Origin: Streptomyces sp. WMMC500
Lineage (GTDB): Bacteria; Actinomycetota; Actinomycetes; Streptomycetales; Streptomycetaceae
Length of the DNA stretch: 64,000 bases
Assembly (NCBI RefSeq): GCF_027497195.1
Contig: NZ_CP114905.1
Coordinates: 124,001-188,000 of the forward strand
Direction: 5' to 3'
Shown: in pieces, positions 1 to 7,226 of the stretch
Numbering within the stretch: position 1 is the stretch's first letter
Layout: every line of letters starts with the position of its first letter
The notes under the pieces: generated by a model
The model's input: the letters and a program-made list of their open reading frames with translations, nothing else
Database searches by the model: none
Told to the model about the DNA's origin: nothing
Made by a program: the position numbers and the translations under genes

Positions 1-378
1 TTCCACTCCTCCGTCGTGCAGGCGCTGGAGGTGCTCGAGGACACCCTCGCGCGGTCCGCGCGCACGCTGGGCGCCGATCACCCGGACACCGCCTACGTCA
101 GGAGGGAGCTGGTGAGCGCGTGCGAGTCCGCGGAGCGCCGCGCCAGACCGGACGACGTCCTGGCGGCGGCGCGGGCGCGGGAGCGCCTCCACGGCCCCGA
201 GGCCGAGGAGACGCTGACCGCGATGCGCGGTCTGGCACGGTTGTACGCCTCGACCCGCCGGCACCGCGGCGAGGCCGTGGACGTGCTGCGCATCGTGCTC
301 CAGCGGTGCGAGCATGCGCGGGGCCCGGACGATCCCCTGACCGCCGCCGTGCGGCGGGAGCTGGCGGAGCTGAGCTGA
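1..378 (+). CDS. TPR-repeat protein, C-terminal fragment
   Basis: This reading frame is open from the first base and ends at TGA 376-378, so only the last 125 residues of a longer protein are present. It shows paired-helix tetratricopeptide repeats of the kinesin-light-chain type (ALEVLEDTLARSARTLGADHPDTAYVRREL, then two further units ending ARGPDDPLTAAVRREL), each with the characteristic G-x-D-H/D-P-x-T turn. Such repeats form protein-binding superhelices; in actinomycetes they often sit behind NB-ARC or CHAT domains, but nothing upstream is visible. No function can be given beyond protein-protein interaction. The next gene starts 48 bases downstream on the same strand. Confidence 0.75.
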   Translation, partial: FHSSVVQALEVLEDTLARSARTLGADHPDTAYVRRELVSACESAERRARPDDVLAAARARERLHGPEAEETLTAMRGLARLYASTRRHRGEAVDVLRIVLQRCEHARGPDDPLTAAVRRELAELS

Positions 379-426
379 CGGCCGTCGCGGTGGAAGGGCG
401 GGGCCGAGGCGCGCCGGCCGCCGGCC

Positions 427-1206
427 GTGACCGACACTGGTCCGATGGAAGATCAGGTACGTGCGGTCATGGCGCTGGTCGACGACGTGCTGGGCCCCGA
501 GGTCGTCGGCGCGTACCTGCACGGCTCCGCCGTCCTCGGCGGGCTCCGCCCGGCGAGCGACGTCGACGTGCTCGTCGTCGCCGGCCGGTCCCTGACGGAG
601 CCCGAGCGGCGGGCGCTCCTCGACGGGCTGCTGAGGGTCTCCGGTTTCACCGGAGGGCTGCGTCCGGTGGAGCTGACGGTGGTCGTGCAGTCCGAGGTCC
701 GGCCCTGGCGCTACCCGCCGACCGGCGACTTCCTGTACGGGGAGTGGCTGCGCGAGGAGTTCCAGGCGGGCGGGCCGCCGCGGCCCACGGCCATGGCGGA
801 CCTGGCGATCGTGCTCACGATGGTGCTGGCCGGCGACCACGCGCTGGCCGGCCCGCCCCCCGCGCGGGTGCTGGACCCGGTGCCGTACGAGGACGTGGCC
901 CGCGCCGCCACGGCGGGCATCCCGGAGCTGCTCGCGGAGCTGGACGGGGACACCCGCAACGTCCTGCTCACCCTGGCGCGGATCTGGAGCACCCTGGCCA
1001 CCGGCGAGATCCGCCCCAAGGACGCCGCCGCCGCGTGGGCGCTGCGGCGGCTGCCGCCGGAGCACCGGCCGGTGCTGGAGCACGCGCGGCGGCTCTACCT
1101 CGGCAGCCGGTACGCGGAGGAGAGCTGGAGCGAGGAGCTGCGGGCGCGGGTACGTCCGCACGCGGAGCACGTCGTCGCCGAGATCGGGAAGCTCTCCCGG
1201 CCCTGA
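427..1206 (+). CDS. aminoglycoside nucleotidyltransferase (ANT(3'')/AadA-like)
   Basis: The 259-residue protein has the DNA polymerase beta-type nucleotidyltransferase signature: Gly33-Ser34 (HGSAVLGGL) followed by Asp45-x-Asp47 (SDVDVLVV), the metal-binding pair that transfers AMP. The stretch VELTVVVQSEVRPWRYPP and the GEWLREEF segment are characteristic of AadA/ANT(9) enzymes, and the C-terminal helical domain (RNVLLTLARIWSTLATGEI) matches the aminoglycoside-binding half. Length is typical (about 260). Known family members adenylylate streptomycin or spectinomycin; chromosomal Streptomyces copies may be intrinsic resistance or housekeeping paralogues, so the drug specificity is inference. 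GTG 427 is used here; ATG 445 is an in-frame alternative. There is no mobile-element context. Confidence 0.85.
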   Translation: MTDTGPMEDQVRAVMALVDDVLGPEVVGAYLHGSAVLGGLRPASDVDVLVVAGRSLTEPERRALLDGLLRVSGFTGGLRPVELTVVVQSEVRPWRYPPTGDFLYGEWLREEFQAGGPPRPTAMADLAIVLTMVLAGDHALAGPPPARVLDPVPYEDVARAATAGIPELLAELDGDTRNVLLTLARIWSTLATGEIRPKDAAAAWALRRLPPEHRPVLEHARRLYLGSRYAEESWSEELRARVRPHAEHVVAEIGKLSRP

Positions 1207-1220
1207 CCGGCCGCTGCCCC

Positions 1221-1979
1221 TCAGCCGCGGCGGTGGCTGCCCGGCGTGGTGCCGTAGGCGCGGCGGTAGACGTCGATGAAGGCGCTCGCCGAGGACCAGC
1301 CGCAGCGGTGCGCGACCGTCGTCACCGGTACGTCGTCGGCGAGCAGCCGCAGCGCGTGGTAGAGGCGCACCTGCGTACGGAACTGCGGGAACGTCATCCC
1401 CGTCTCGCGGCGGAAGAGGCGGCTGAGCGTCCGCTCCCCCGCGCCCGTCGCCCGGCCCAGGGCGGCGAGCGTGCGCTGGTCGGCGGGGTCGGCGTGGAGC
1501 AGGTCGCAGACGGCGGCGAGCCGCGGGTCGGCGGGTGCGGGCAGCGGCACGGGCTGCCGGGCGGAGACGGCGGCGGAGGCGGCGCGCAACTGGTCCAGCA
1601 GGACGGTGCGCAGCCGCCGCCGCTCGGGGGTGTCGTGGTACGGGTCGCGGGTGCAGGCGAGGATCAGCTCGCGCAGCAGCGGGCTGACGGCCAGGACGCC
1701 GGGCGTGCCGAGCCCGAGGGGGTCGGTGGCCGCGGGCACGCCGACCACGTGCAGGTCGAGATGGCCGTACGCGCGGTGGGCGTGGACGCAGCCCGCGGGC
1801 ACCCACAGCGCGCGGGTGCCGGGCGCGAACCAGGTGCCCGAGTCGGTGGTGACGGCGAGCACGCCCGAGCCGGCGTAGACGAGTTGGTGGTCGTCGTGCC
1901 GGTGCGCGTCGATGCGCTCGCCCGCGGCGAGCGTCCTGGCCCGGGTGGGTGCCTCGGGGTCGTGGCGGATATCCGGCAT
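1221..1979 (-). CDS. AraC-family transcriptional regulator with cupin sensor
   Basis: The 252-residue protein begins with a cupin-like ligand domain (AHRHDDHQLVYAGSGVLAV, residues about 25-100) and ends with two helix-turn-helix motifs (TLAALGRATGAGERTLSRLFRRETGMTF and VTTVAHRCGWSSASAFIDVYRRAYGTTP), the AraC/XylS DNA-binding domain. It is transcribed away from the MFS exporter gene that begins 54 bases from its start, the usual layout for a regulator that senses a small molecule and controls an adjacent exporter. The AT-rich tract near 1982-2000 between the two starts is the likely shared promoter. The ligand is not predictable. Confidence 0.9.
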   Translation of the reverse strand: MPDIRHDPEAPTRARTLAAGERIDAHRHDDHQLVYAGSGVLAVTTDSGTWFAPGTRALWVPAGCVHAHRAYGHLDLHVVGVPAATDPLGLGTPGVLAVSPLLRELILACTRDPYHDTPERRRLRTVLLDQLRAASAAVSARQPVPLPAPADPRLAAVCDLLHADPADQRTLAALGRATGAGERTLSRLFRRETGMTFPQFRTQVRLYHALRLLADDVPVTTVAHRCGWSSASAFIDVYRRAYGTTPGSHRRG

Positions 1980-2032
1980 GGATTGGCATTTTATCGGAAG
2001 TTCGCCATCGCAGGCTCCGTGACGATCGGAGG

Positions 2033-3202
2033 ATGCCCGAGCCCCGCGCCGCCCGCTTCCGGCCCCTGACGCTGCTCTCCGCCGGCCACGCCTGCGTCGA
2101 CGTGTACCAGGGGGCGGTGGCGGCGCTGGTGCCGTTCTTCGTCGCCGAGCGGGCCTATTCCTACGCCGCGGCCTCCGGCGTCGTACTGGCGGCCACGCTG
2201 CTGTCGTCGGTGGTGCAGCCGCTGTTCGGGGTGCTGACCGACCGGCGCCCGCTGCCGTGGCTGCTCCCGGTCAGCACGCTGGCGGCGGGCGCGGGCGTGG
2301 CGCTGGCGGGGGTGTCCGGCTCGTACGCCGTGACCCTCGCGGTGGTCGCGCTCTCCGGCGTCGGTGTCGCCGCCTACCATCCGGAGGCCGCCCGGGTCGC
2401 GCGGCGGGCGAGCGCGGGCAGCCACACCGCGATGGGGTGGTTCGCCCTCGGCGGGAACCTCGGGTTCGCCACCGCTCCCCCGCTGGTGGCGGCCGTCGCC
2501 GCGGCCGGCGGCCTGCGGGCCTCGCCGCTGCTGGTGCTGCCGGCGCTGGCGGGGGCGGGGCTGTGTGCCGCGGCACTGCGCTCGCTGCAGCCGTACGGGC
2601 AGCAGAAGGCGGCGGGCGCGGACGCGGCGGGCGCGCCGGAGGGCCGGGACGACTGGGCGTCGTTCGCGCGGCTGACCGGGGCGGTGGTGTGCCGGTCGGT
2701 GGTGTTCGTCGGCCTGAGCGCGTTCGTCTCGCTGTACGTGCCCGAGCGCACTGCGGGCGGTACGGCGGCGGGGTCGGCGGCCCTGTTCGTGCTGTACCTG
2801 GGCGGCGCGGTGGGCACGGTGGCGGGCGGGCGGCTGGCGTCGCGGTTCGGGCGGCTGCCGGTGGTGCGGTGGTCGTACGCGCTGGCCGGCCCGGCGGTCG
2901 CCGGGGTGGTGTTCGTGCCGGGCCCCGCGGTCTACGTCTTCGTGGCCCTCACCTCTGCGGGGCTGTACGTGCCGTTCTCGCTGCACGTCACGCTCGGTCA
3001 GGACTACCTGCCCCGGCACGTCGGCACCGCCGGCGGGGTCACCCTGGGCCTGGCGCTCAGCGCGGGCGGGCTGGCCGGCCCGCTCATCGGCGCGCTGGCG
3101 GACGCGACGTCGCTGACCGTGGCGCTCAGCCCGCTGATCGCCCTGCCGGCGGTGGGGCTGTTGCTGCTGGGCCCGCTGCGCGAGCCCGGGACGCCCCGCT
3201 GA
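2033..3202 (+). CDS. MFS transporter, fosmidomycin-resistance (Fsr) type
   Basis: This 389-residue membrane protein has about twelve hydrophobic helices and the Fsr-family signatures HACVDVYQGAVAALVPFF in helix 1, GVLTDRRPLPW in loop 2-3, AAYHPEAARVARR and MGWFALGGNLGFATAPP, then LASRFGRLPVVRW in the second half. Fsr proteins are proton-driven drug exporters; fosmidomycin export is the type case, but natural substrates vary. ATG 2033 is chosen because the hydrophobic region begins soon after and GGAGG lies just upstream, although that purine run directly abuts the start. A longer in-frame reading from 1949 would overlap the divergent regulator. Probably regulated by the AraC protein at 1221-1979. 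Confidence 0.88.
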   Translation: MPEPRAARFRPLTLLSAGHACVDVYQGAVAALVPFFVAERAYSYAAASGVVLAATLLSSVVQPLFGVLTDRRPLPWLLPVSTLAAGAGVALAGVSGSYAVTLAVVALSGVGVAAYHPEAARVARRASAGSHTAMGWFALGGNLGFATAPPLVAAVAAAGGLRASPLLVLPALAGAGLCAAALRSLQPYGQQKAAGADAAGAPEGRDDWASFARLTGAVVCRSVVFVGLSAFVSLYVPERTAGGTAAGSAALFVLYLGGAVGTVAGGRLASRFGRLPVVRWSYALAGPAVAGVVFVPGPAVYVFVALTSAGLYVPFSLHVTLGQDYLPRHVGTAGGVTLGLALSAGGLAGPLIGALADATSLTVALSPLIALPAVGLLLLGPLREPGTPR

Positions 3203-3272
3203 ACCCCCCGCCGCGGGGCGGTCAGTCCGGGTGGGGACACCGGGAAGGGAGCGGGGACGGGCGGCCGTTCGA

Positions 3273-3309
3273 CTGTCACGGGCCGGGCCGCTCCCCCGGC
3301 CCGTGACAG
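3273..3309 (+). terminator. strong hairpin after the MFS gene
   Basis: A perfect 15-bp inverted repeat (3273-3287 with 3295-3309, 7-base loop; one further A-T pair at 3272/3310) lies between the MFS stop and the iron box. It has no long U run on the plus strand, which is usual for Streptomyces terminators. It would isolate the iron-regulated operon from read-through. Confidence 0.7.
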
Positions 3310-3328
3310 TTAGGTTAGCCTAACCTTC
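3310..3328 (+). promoter_or_regulatory. iron box (DmdR/IdeR-type operator)
   Basis: TTAGGTTAGCCTAACCT matches 16 of the 19 positions of the actinobacterial iron box TTAGGTTAGGCTAACCTAA. It ends immediately before ATG 3329, so a DmdR1-type repressor would block the promoter or the start of the transcript when iron is plentiful. There is no room for a Shine-Dalgarno sequence between it and the ATG. Confidence 0.9.
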
Positions 3329-4384
3329 ATGCTGATACGCGACAGCCGTTTCCGGCCACGCCCCGACGTCGCCCACCCCTCCCGCCGCGGCCTGCTCGCC
3401 GCCGGCGGCGCGCTCGGCCTCGGCGCCGTACTCGCCGCGTGCGGCGGCGACTCCGGCGACGGCGGACCGGACTCCGGTGGTGCGGACGGCGCTTGGCGCT
3501 TCGAGGACGACCGCGGCGAGGTGGCCAGGGCGGACCGCACCCCCCGGCGCATCGTCGGCTACGTCGCGTCGGCCGCCGCACTGCACGACTTCGGCATCGA
3601 GTGCACCGGCGTCTTCGGCCCGACGACGACACCCGACGGCGAACGCGACCTCCAGGCCGGCGACCTCGACGTGGACGAGATGACCGTCATCGGCAACACC
3701 TACGGCCAGTTCAACGTCGAGAAGTACGCCTCGCTGCAGCCGGAGCTGCTGGTCACCAACATGCAGGAGCCGCCGGTGCTGTGGTACCTGCCGGAGGAGA
3801 GCACCGAGGAGATCACCTCCCTCGCCCCCGCCGTCGGCATCCGCACCTCCGGCACCTCGCTGGACACGGCGATCGGGCGCTACGCCGAACTGGCCGCCGC
3901 GCTCGGCGCCGACCCGCAGGCCGAGAAGGTCGTCCGCGCCAAGTCCCGCTTCGAGAAGGCGTCGCAGACGCTGACCAGGACCGCCGCGGACCGCCGCGGC
4001 CTGAAGGTCCTCGCCGTCTCCGCGAGCGCGGACCTGATGTACGCCGCCGTCGCCGAGGACTTCGGGGACCTGCGCTATTACCAGAAGCTCGGCGTCGAGT
4101 TCGTCACCCTGGACAACCCCGGCGAGCGCGGCTTCTGGGAGGAGTCGAGCTGGGAGACCGTCGACCGGTTCCAGGCCGACATCATCATGGTCGACCGCCG
4201 CACCGGCAACCTCCAGCCGGACCAGCTCGCCGAGTCCAAGCCGACCTGGCGGCGGCTGCCCGCGGTCGCCGCCGGGCAGGTGATGCCCTGGCAGAGCGAG
4301 GCGCACCACAGCTACGCCGGACACGCGCCGCTGATCGAGGCGCTCGCCGACGCCCTGCGCGACGCGAAGAAGGTGGTCCGGTGA
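3329..4384 (+). CDS. iron-siderophore-binding lipoprotein (DesE-like)
   Basis: The 351-residue protein has a twin-arginine/lipoprotein leader (SRRGLLAAGGALGLGAVLAAC, lipidated Cys38), a low-complexity Gly/Asp linker, and a FepB/FhuD-type class III binding fold (PRRIVGYVASAAALHDFGI near residue 70, LQPELLVTN near 140). It would sit on the outer face of the membrane and deliver ferric siderophore to an ABC permease that is not encoded here. It follows an iron box and overlaps by four bases a siderophore-interacting reductase, the arrangement known for desE-desF of the desferrioxamine system. The DesE assignment rests on general resemblance and context. ATG 3329 directly follows the operator, so translation may be leaderless. 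Confidence 0.85.
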   Translation: MLIRDSRFRPRPDVAHPSRRGLLAAGGALGLGAVLAACGGDSGDGGPDSGGADGAWRFEDDRGEVARADRTPRRIVGYVASAAALHDFGIECTGVFGPTTTPDGERDLQAGDLDVDEMTVIGNTYGQFNVEKYASLQPELLVTNMQEPPVLWYLPEESTEEITSLAPAVGIRTSGTSLDTAIGRYAELAAALGADPQAEKVVRAKSRFEKASQTLTRTAADRRGLKVLAVSASADLMYAAVAEDFGDLRYYQKLGVEFVTLDNPGERGFWEESSWETVDRFQADIIMVDRRTGNLQPDQLAESKPTWRRLPAVAAGQVMPWQSEAHHSYAGHAPLIEALADALRDAKKVVR

Positions 4385-5205
4385 GCACCGTGACCGCCTC
4401 CCCCTTCCGCTTCTTCGACCTCGTCGTGGCCGCCGCCGAACGGCTGTCGCCCACGATGATCCGGGTGGTGTTCGCCGGCCCCGCGCTGGCCCGGATGGAG
4501 TCCGCCGGACGCGACCAGCGCATCAAGCTGTTCTTCCCGCACCCGGGCCAGGACGCGCCGGTCATGCCGAACGACGACGGCACCAACTGGTACCCGGCCT
4601 GGCAGGCGCTCGACCCCGAGGTGCGCGGCATCATGCGCACGTACACGACGCGCAGCCTCACCCGCGACCCGGACCGGCTCGTGGTCGACTTCGCCGTGCA
4701 CGGCGAGGGCGGCCCCGGGTCCCGCTGGGCGCTCCGCGCCGCCCCGGGCGACCGGCTCTGCGTGCTGGCACCGGTCGTCGCGGAGAACGTGGCGTACGAT
4801 TTCCGCCCGCCGGCCGGCACCGACTGGATGCTGGTCACCGCCGACGAGACCGCGCTGCCCGCCGTCGCCGGCATCCTCGCGGCCCTGCCCGTGGGCGTGC
4901 CCGTACGCGCCTGGATCGAGGTGGCCTACGCCGGCGACCGGCTCGCGCTGCCGACCCCGGCGGACGCGCACGTCACCTGGCTCGTGCGCGGCACGGACGC
5001 GCCGGTGCCGGAGGCGGTGGCCGCCGCGGAGCTGCCCGGTGGCACGCCGTACGCCTGGGTCGCCGGGGAGTCGGCGACGGTCAAGGCCGTACGCCGCCAT
5101 CTGGTGCGCGAACGGGGCTTCGACCGCGGGGCGGTGACGTTCACCGGCTACTGGCGCCGCGGCACCACGGAGGACCAGTTGCTGGCGTCGGCCGAGAACG
5201 CCTGA
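4381..5205 (+). CDS. siderophore-interacting protein, FAD-dependent ferric reductase (DesF/ViuB-like)
   Basis: The 274-residue protein belongs to the SIP family of NAD(P)H:flavin ferric-siderophore reductases that release iron in the cytoplasm. It shows the FAD-binding RTYTTRS motif near residue 82, the HGEGGPGSRWA segment that contacts FAD phosphate, and the C-terminal AYAWVAGESATVKAVRRHLV nucleotide-binding motif. The start is GTG 4381, which overlaps the TGA of the binding-protein gene (GTGA), so the two are translationally coupled and share the iron box at 3310. An uptake-plus-reductase pair is expected for xenosiderophore or ferrioxamine use; the usual desABCD biosynthesis genes do not follow. 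Confidence 0.9.
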   Translation: MSTVTASPFRFFDLVVAAAERLSPTMIRVVFAGPALARMESAGRDQRIKLFFPHPGQDAPVMPNDDGTNWYPAWQALDPEVRGIMRTYTTRSLTRDPDRLVVDFAVHGEGGPGSRWALRAAPGDRLCVLAPVVAENVAYDFRPPAGTDWMLVTADETALPAVAGILAALPVGVPVRAWIEVAYAGDRLALPTPADAHVTWLVRGTDAPVPEAVAAAELPGGTPYAWVAGESATVKAVRRHLVRERGFDRGAVTFTGYWRRGTTEDQLLASAENA

Positions 5206-5269
5206 GGGCGGCGGGCCGCCGGGGCGTAATCCGGTGGCGTCGTGCGGGTCGCTCGGGCAGGGTGCGGCC

Positions 5270-5653
5270 ATGACCTCGGTAGTGCAGAACATCGCGATCG
5301 ACTGTGCGGACGCCTACGAGCTGTCCCTCTTCTGGAGCAAGGTGACCGGCAGCCCGGTTCATCCGGAGGACGGACCGGGCTCGCCGGAGACGCAGGTGCT
5401 CCTGCCCGAGGGCCCCGTGCTGCACTTCAACCAGGTGCCGGAGCGCAAGACGGGCAAGAACCGGATCCATCTGTGCCTGCGCCCGCAGACCCGGCGCGAG
5501 GAGGAGGTGGCGCGGCTGCTCGGCCTCGGCGCCACGTTCGTCGCCGACCACCGCAACCCGGACGGCACGGGCTGGGCGATCCTCGCCGACCCGGAGGGCA
5601 ACGAGTTCTGCGTGCTGCGCAGCGCGGCGGAGCGGGAGGCGACGCAGCACTGA
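5270..5653 (+). CDS. VOC/glyoxalase-like domain protein
   Basis: This 127-residue protein has one vicinal-oxygen-chelate fold of the Glyoxalase_6 type: VVQNIAIDCADAYELSLFWSKVTGSPV at the N-terminus, NRIHLCLRP in the middle and WAILADPEGNEFCVL at the C-terminus, the last containing the expected metal or substrate position. Small stand-alone VOC proteins include lyases, dioxygenases and resistance proteins, and no substrate can be inferred. ATG 5270 is chosen because the conserved domain begins there; ATG-less extensions upstream to 5234 encode a non-conserved stretch. It converges with the exporter gene that follows. Confidence 0.85.
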   Translation: MTSVVQNIAIDCADAYELSLFWSKVTGSPVHPEDGPGSPETQVLLPEGPVLHFNQVPERKTGKNRIHLCLRPQTRREEEVARLLGLGATFVADHRNPDGTGWAILADPEGNEFCVLRSAAEREATQH

Positions 5654-5669
5654 GCCGTCGCCGTACGGC

Positions 5670-7178
5670 TCAGCCGTCGGCGTCCTCCGCGCCGATCGGG
5701 CGCAGATGGCGCAGCAGCACGCCGGCGAGCACCGCGAGCGCCGCGCAGAGCCCGGCGGCGACGAGGGCGATGGCGGTCATCCCGGAGGCGAAGGCCGCGT
5801 GCGCGGCGTCGAGGAGTTCGCCGCCGAGGTGCTCCGGCAGCGCGGCCGCCGCCGCGTCGGCGTCGGCCAAAGACTCCTCCGCACGCTCCGGCGCGCCCGC
5901 GGGGAGGTCGACGCTCGCGGTGTAGACGGCGGCGCCGAGGCTGCCGAGGGTGGCGATGCCCAGCGAGACGCCCAGCTCGCCGCTGCTCTCCGCGGTGGCC
6001 GAGGCGGAGCCGGACTTGTCCGCGGGTGCCGTCCCGACGATCAGGTTCAGCCCCAGCGTGGCGACCGGCGCGGCGCCGAGGAAGCCGAGCGCGAACCCGA
6101 TCACCATGGGTACGAGGTCGTCACTGACGGCGACGTAGAGGAACCCGGCCGTGGACACCACCATCCCGGCCCCGACGATGACCGCGGGCCGCATGCTCCG
6201 CGCCAGCACCGGCGCCAGCAGGGAGCCGGCCATCAGCGCGAGCGCGGGCGGCATCATCCACACCCCGGCCTTCAGCGGTGAGAAGCCCTCGACCAACTGG
6301 AGGTGCTGGCTGAAGAAGAGGTACGTGCCGCCCTGCATGACCATCGTGAAGAGCAGGACCACCAGCGCGGCGGAGAACGAGCGGTTGCGGAACAGCCGCA
6401 GGTCGAGCAGCGGTTCGGCCAGCCGGAGCTGGCGGCGGGCGAAGACGTAGCCGAAGGCGAGACCGGCGGCGACGGCGCCGAGTGCGCGCGCGTCCGGCTC
6501 GTCGGCCAGCTCCTTCAGCCCGTACACCAGCGGGATGATCGCCAGCAGCGACAGCGCGACGCTCGCCGGGTCCAGCCGCCCGCCGCCCTCGCCGCCGGAC
6601 TCCGGCAGCAGCGGGCCTGCCGTGGCCACCAGCAGCACCGCCACCGGCACGCCGAGGAGGAACACCGAGCCCCACCAGAAGTTCTCCAGCATCACCCCGC
6701 CGACGACCGGCCCGAGCGCCGCGCCGCCCATGAAGCAGGCGGTGAACACGCCGATGGCGAAGGCGCGCTGGCGCGCGTCGGTGAACATGGTGCCGACCAG
6801 CGCCAGCGCCGAGGGCGCCACCGCGGCGGCGGAGACGCCGAGCAGCATGCGGGCGGCGATCAGCATCTCGGCGCTGACGGCGTACGCGGCGAGCACCGAC
6901 GCCGCGCCGAAGGCCACCGCGCCGAAGGTGAGCAGCCGGCGGCGGCCGATCCGGTCGCCGAGGGTGCCCATGGTGATGAGGAAGCCGGCCATCATGAACC
7001 CGTAGACGTCCATGATCCACAGGACTTGGGTGGAGGACGGCTCCAAGTCGGCGGTCAGGTGAGGCAGCGCCAGGAAGAGCACGCTGTTGTCGACCGAGGC
7101 GAGCAGCATGGGCAGGGCGAGAACTCCCAGACCGAGCCACTCGCGGGGGCCGGCCTTGGCGGCGGTGGTTGTCGTCAT
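5670..7178 (-). CDS. MFS multidrug exporter, DHA2 (EmrB/QacA) family
   Basis: The 502-residue protein has about fourteen membrane helices. Diagnostic motifs are LASVDNSVLFLALPHL in helix 1, ITMGTLGDRIGRRRLL (motif A) after helix 2, and GPVVGGVMLENFWWGSVFLLGVPVAV (motif C, antiporter signature) in helix 5, as in QacA, LfrA and Streptomyces efflux pumps. It would export cationic or lipophilic drugs in exchange for protons. ATG 7178 gives the family-typical N-terminus; a GTG nine bases upstream is possible. It is divergent from a BTAD-type regulator 48 bases away, which may control it. Confidence 0.9.
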   Translation of the reverse strand: MTTTTAAKAGPREWLGLGVLALPMLLASVDNSVLFLALPHLTADLEPSSTQVLWIMDVYGFMMAGFLITMGTLGDRIGRRRLLTFGAVAFGAASVLAAYAVSAEMLIAARMLLGVSAAAVAPSALALVGTMFTDARQRAFAIGVFTACFMGGAALGPVVGGVMLENFWWGSVFLLGVPVAVLLVATAGPLLPESGGEGGGRLDPASVALSLLAIIPLVYGLKELADEPDARALGAVAAGLAFGYVFARRQLRLAEPLLDLRLFRNRSFSAALVVLLFTMVMQGGTYLFFSQHLQLVEGFSPLKAGVWMMPPALALMAGSLLAPVLARSMRPAVIVGAGMVVSTAGFLYVAVSDDLVPMVIGFALGFLGAAPVATLGLNLIVGTAPADKSGSASATAESSGELGVSLGIATLGSLGAAVYTASVDLPAGAPERAEESLADADAAAAALPEHLGGELLDAAHAAFASGMTAIALVAAGLCAALAVLAGVLLRHLRPIGAEDADG

Positions 7179-7226
7179 GTCCTTCACGGTCGCCGCACGG
7201 TGTTCGGGTTTGCTTATGGTGGTGTC

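Noticed and set aside
427..1206. Acquired resistance cassette or integron origin for the aminoglycoside nucleotidyltransferase
   Set aside because: There is no attC-like site, integrase or insertion sequence, and its base composition matches its neighbours, so a chromosomal intrinsic gene is more likely.
6303..7226. N-terminal extension of the BTAD regulator frame
   Set aside because: It runs antisense through the exporter gene and lacks conserved sequence; MRFGVLGPLRVW at 7227 is the classical start of this family.
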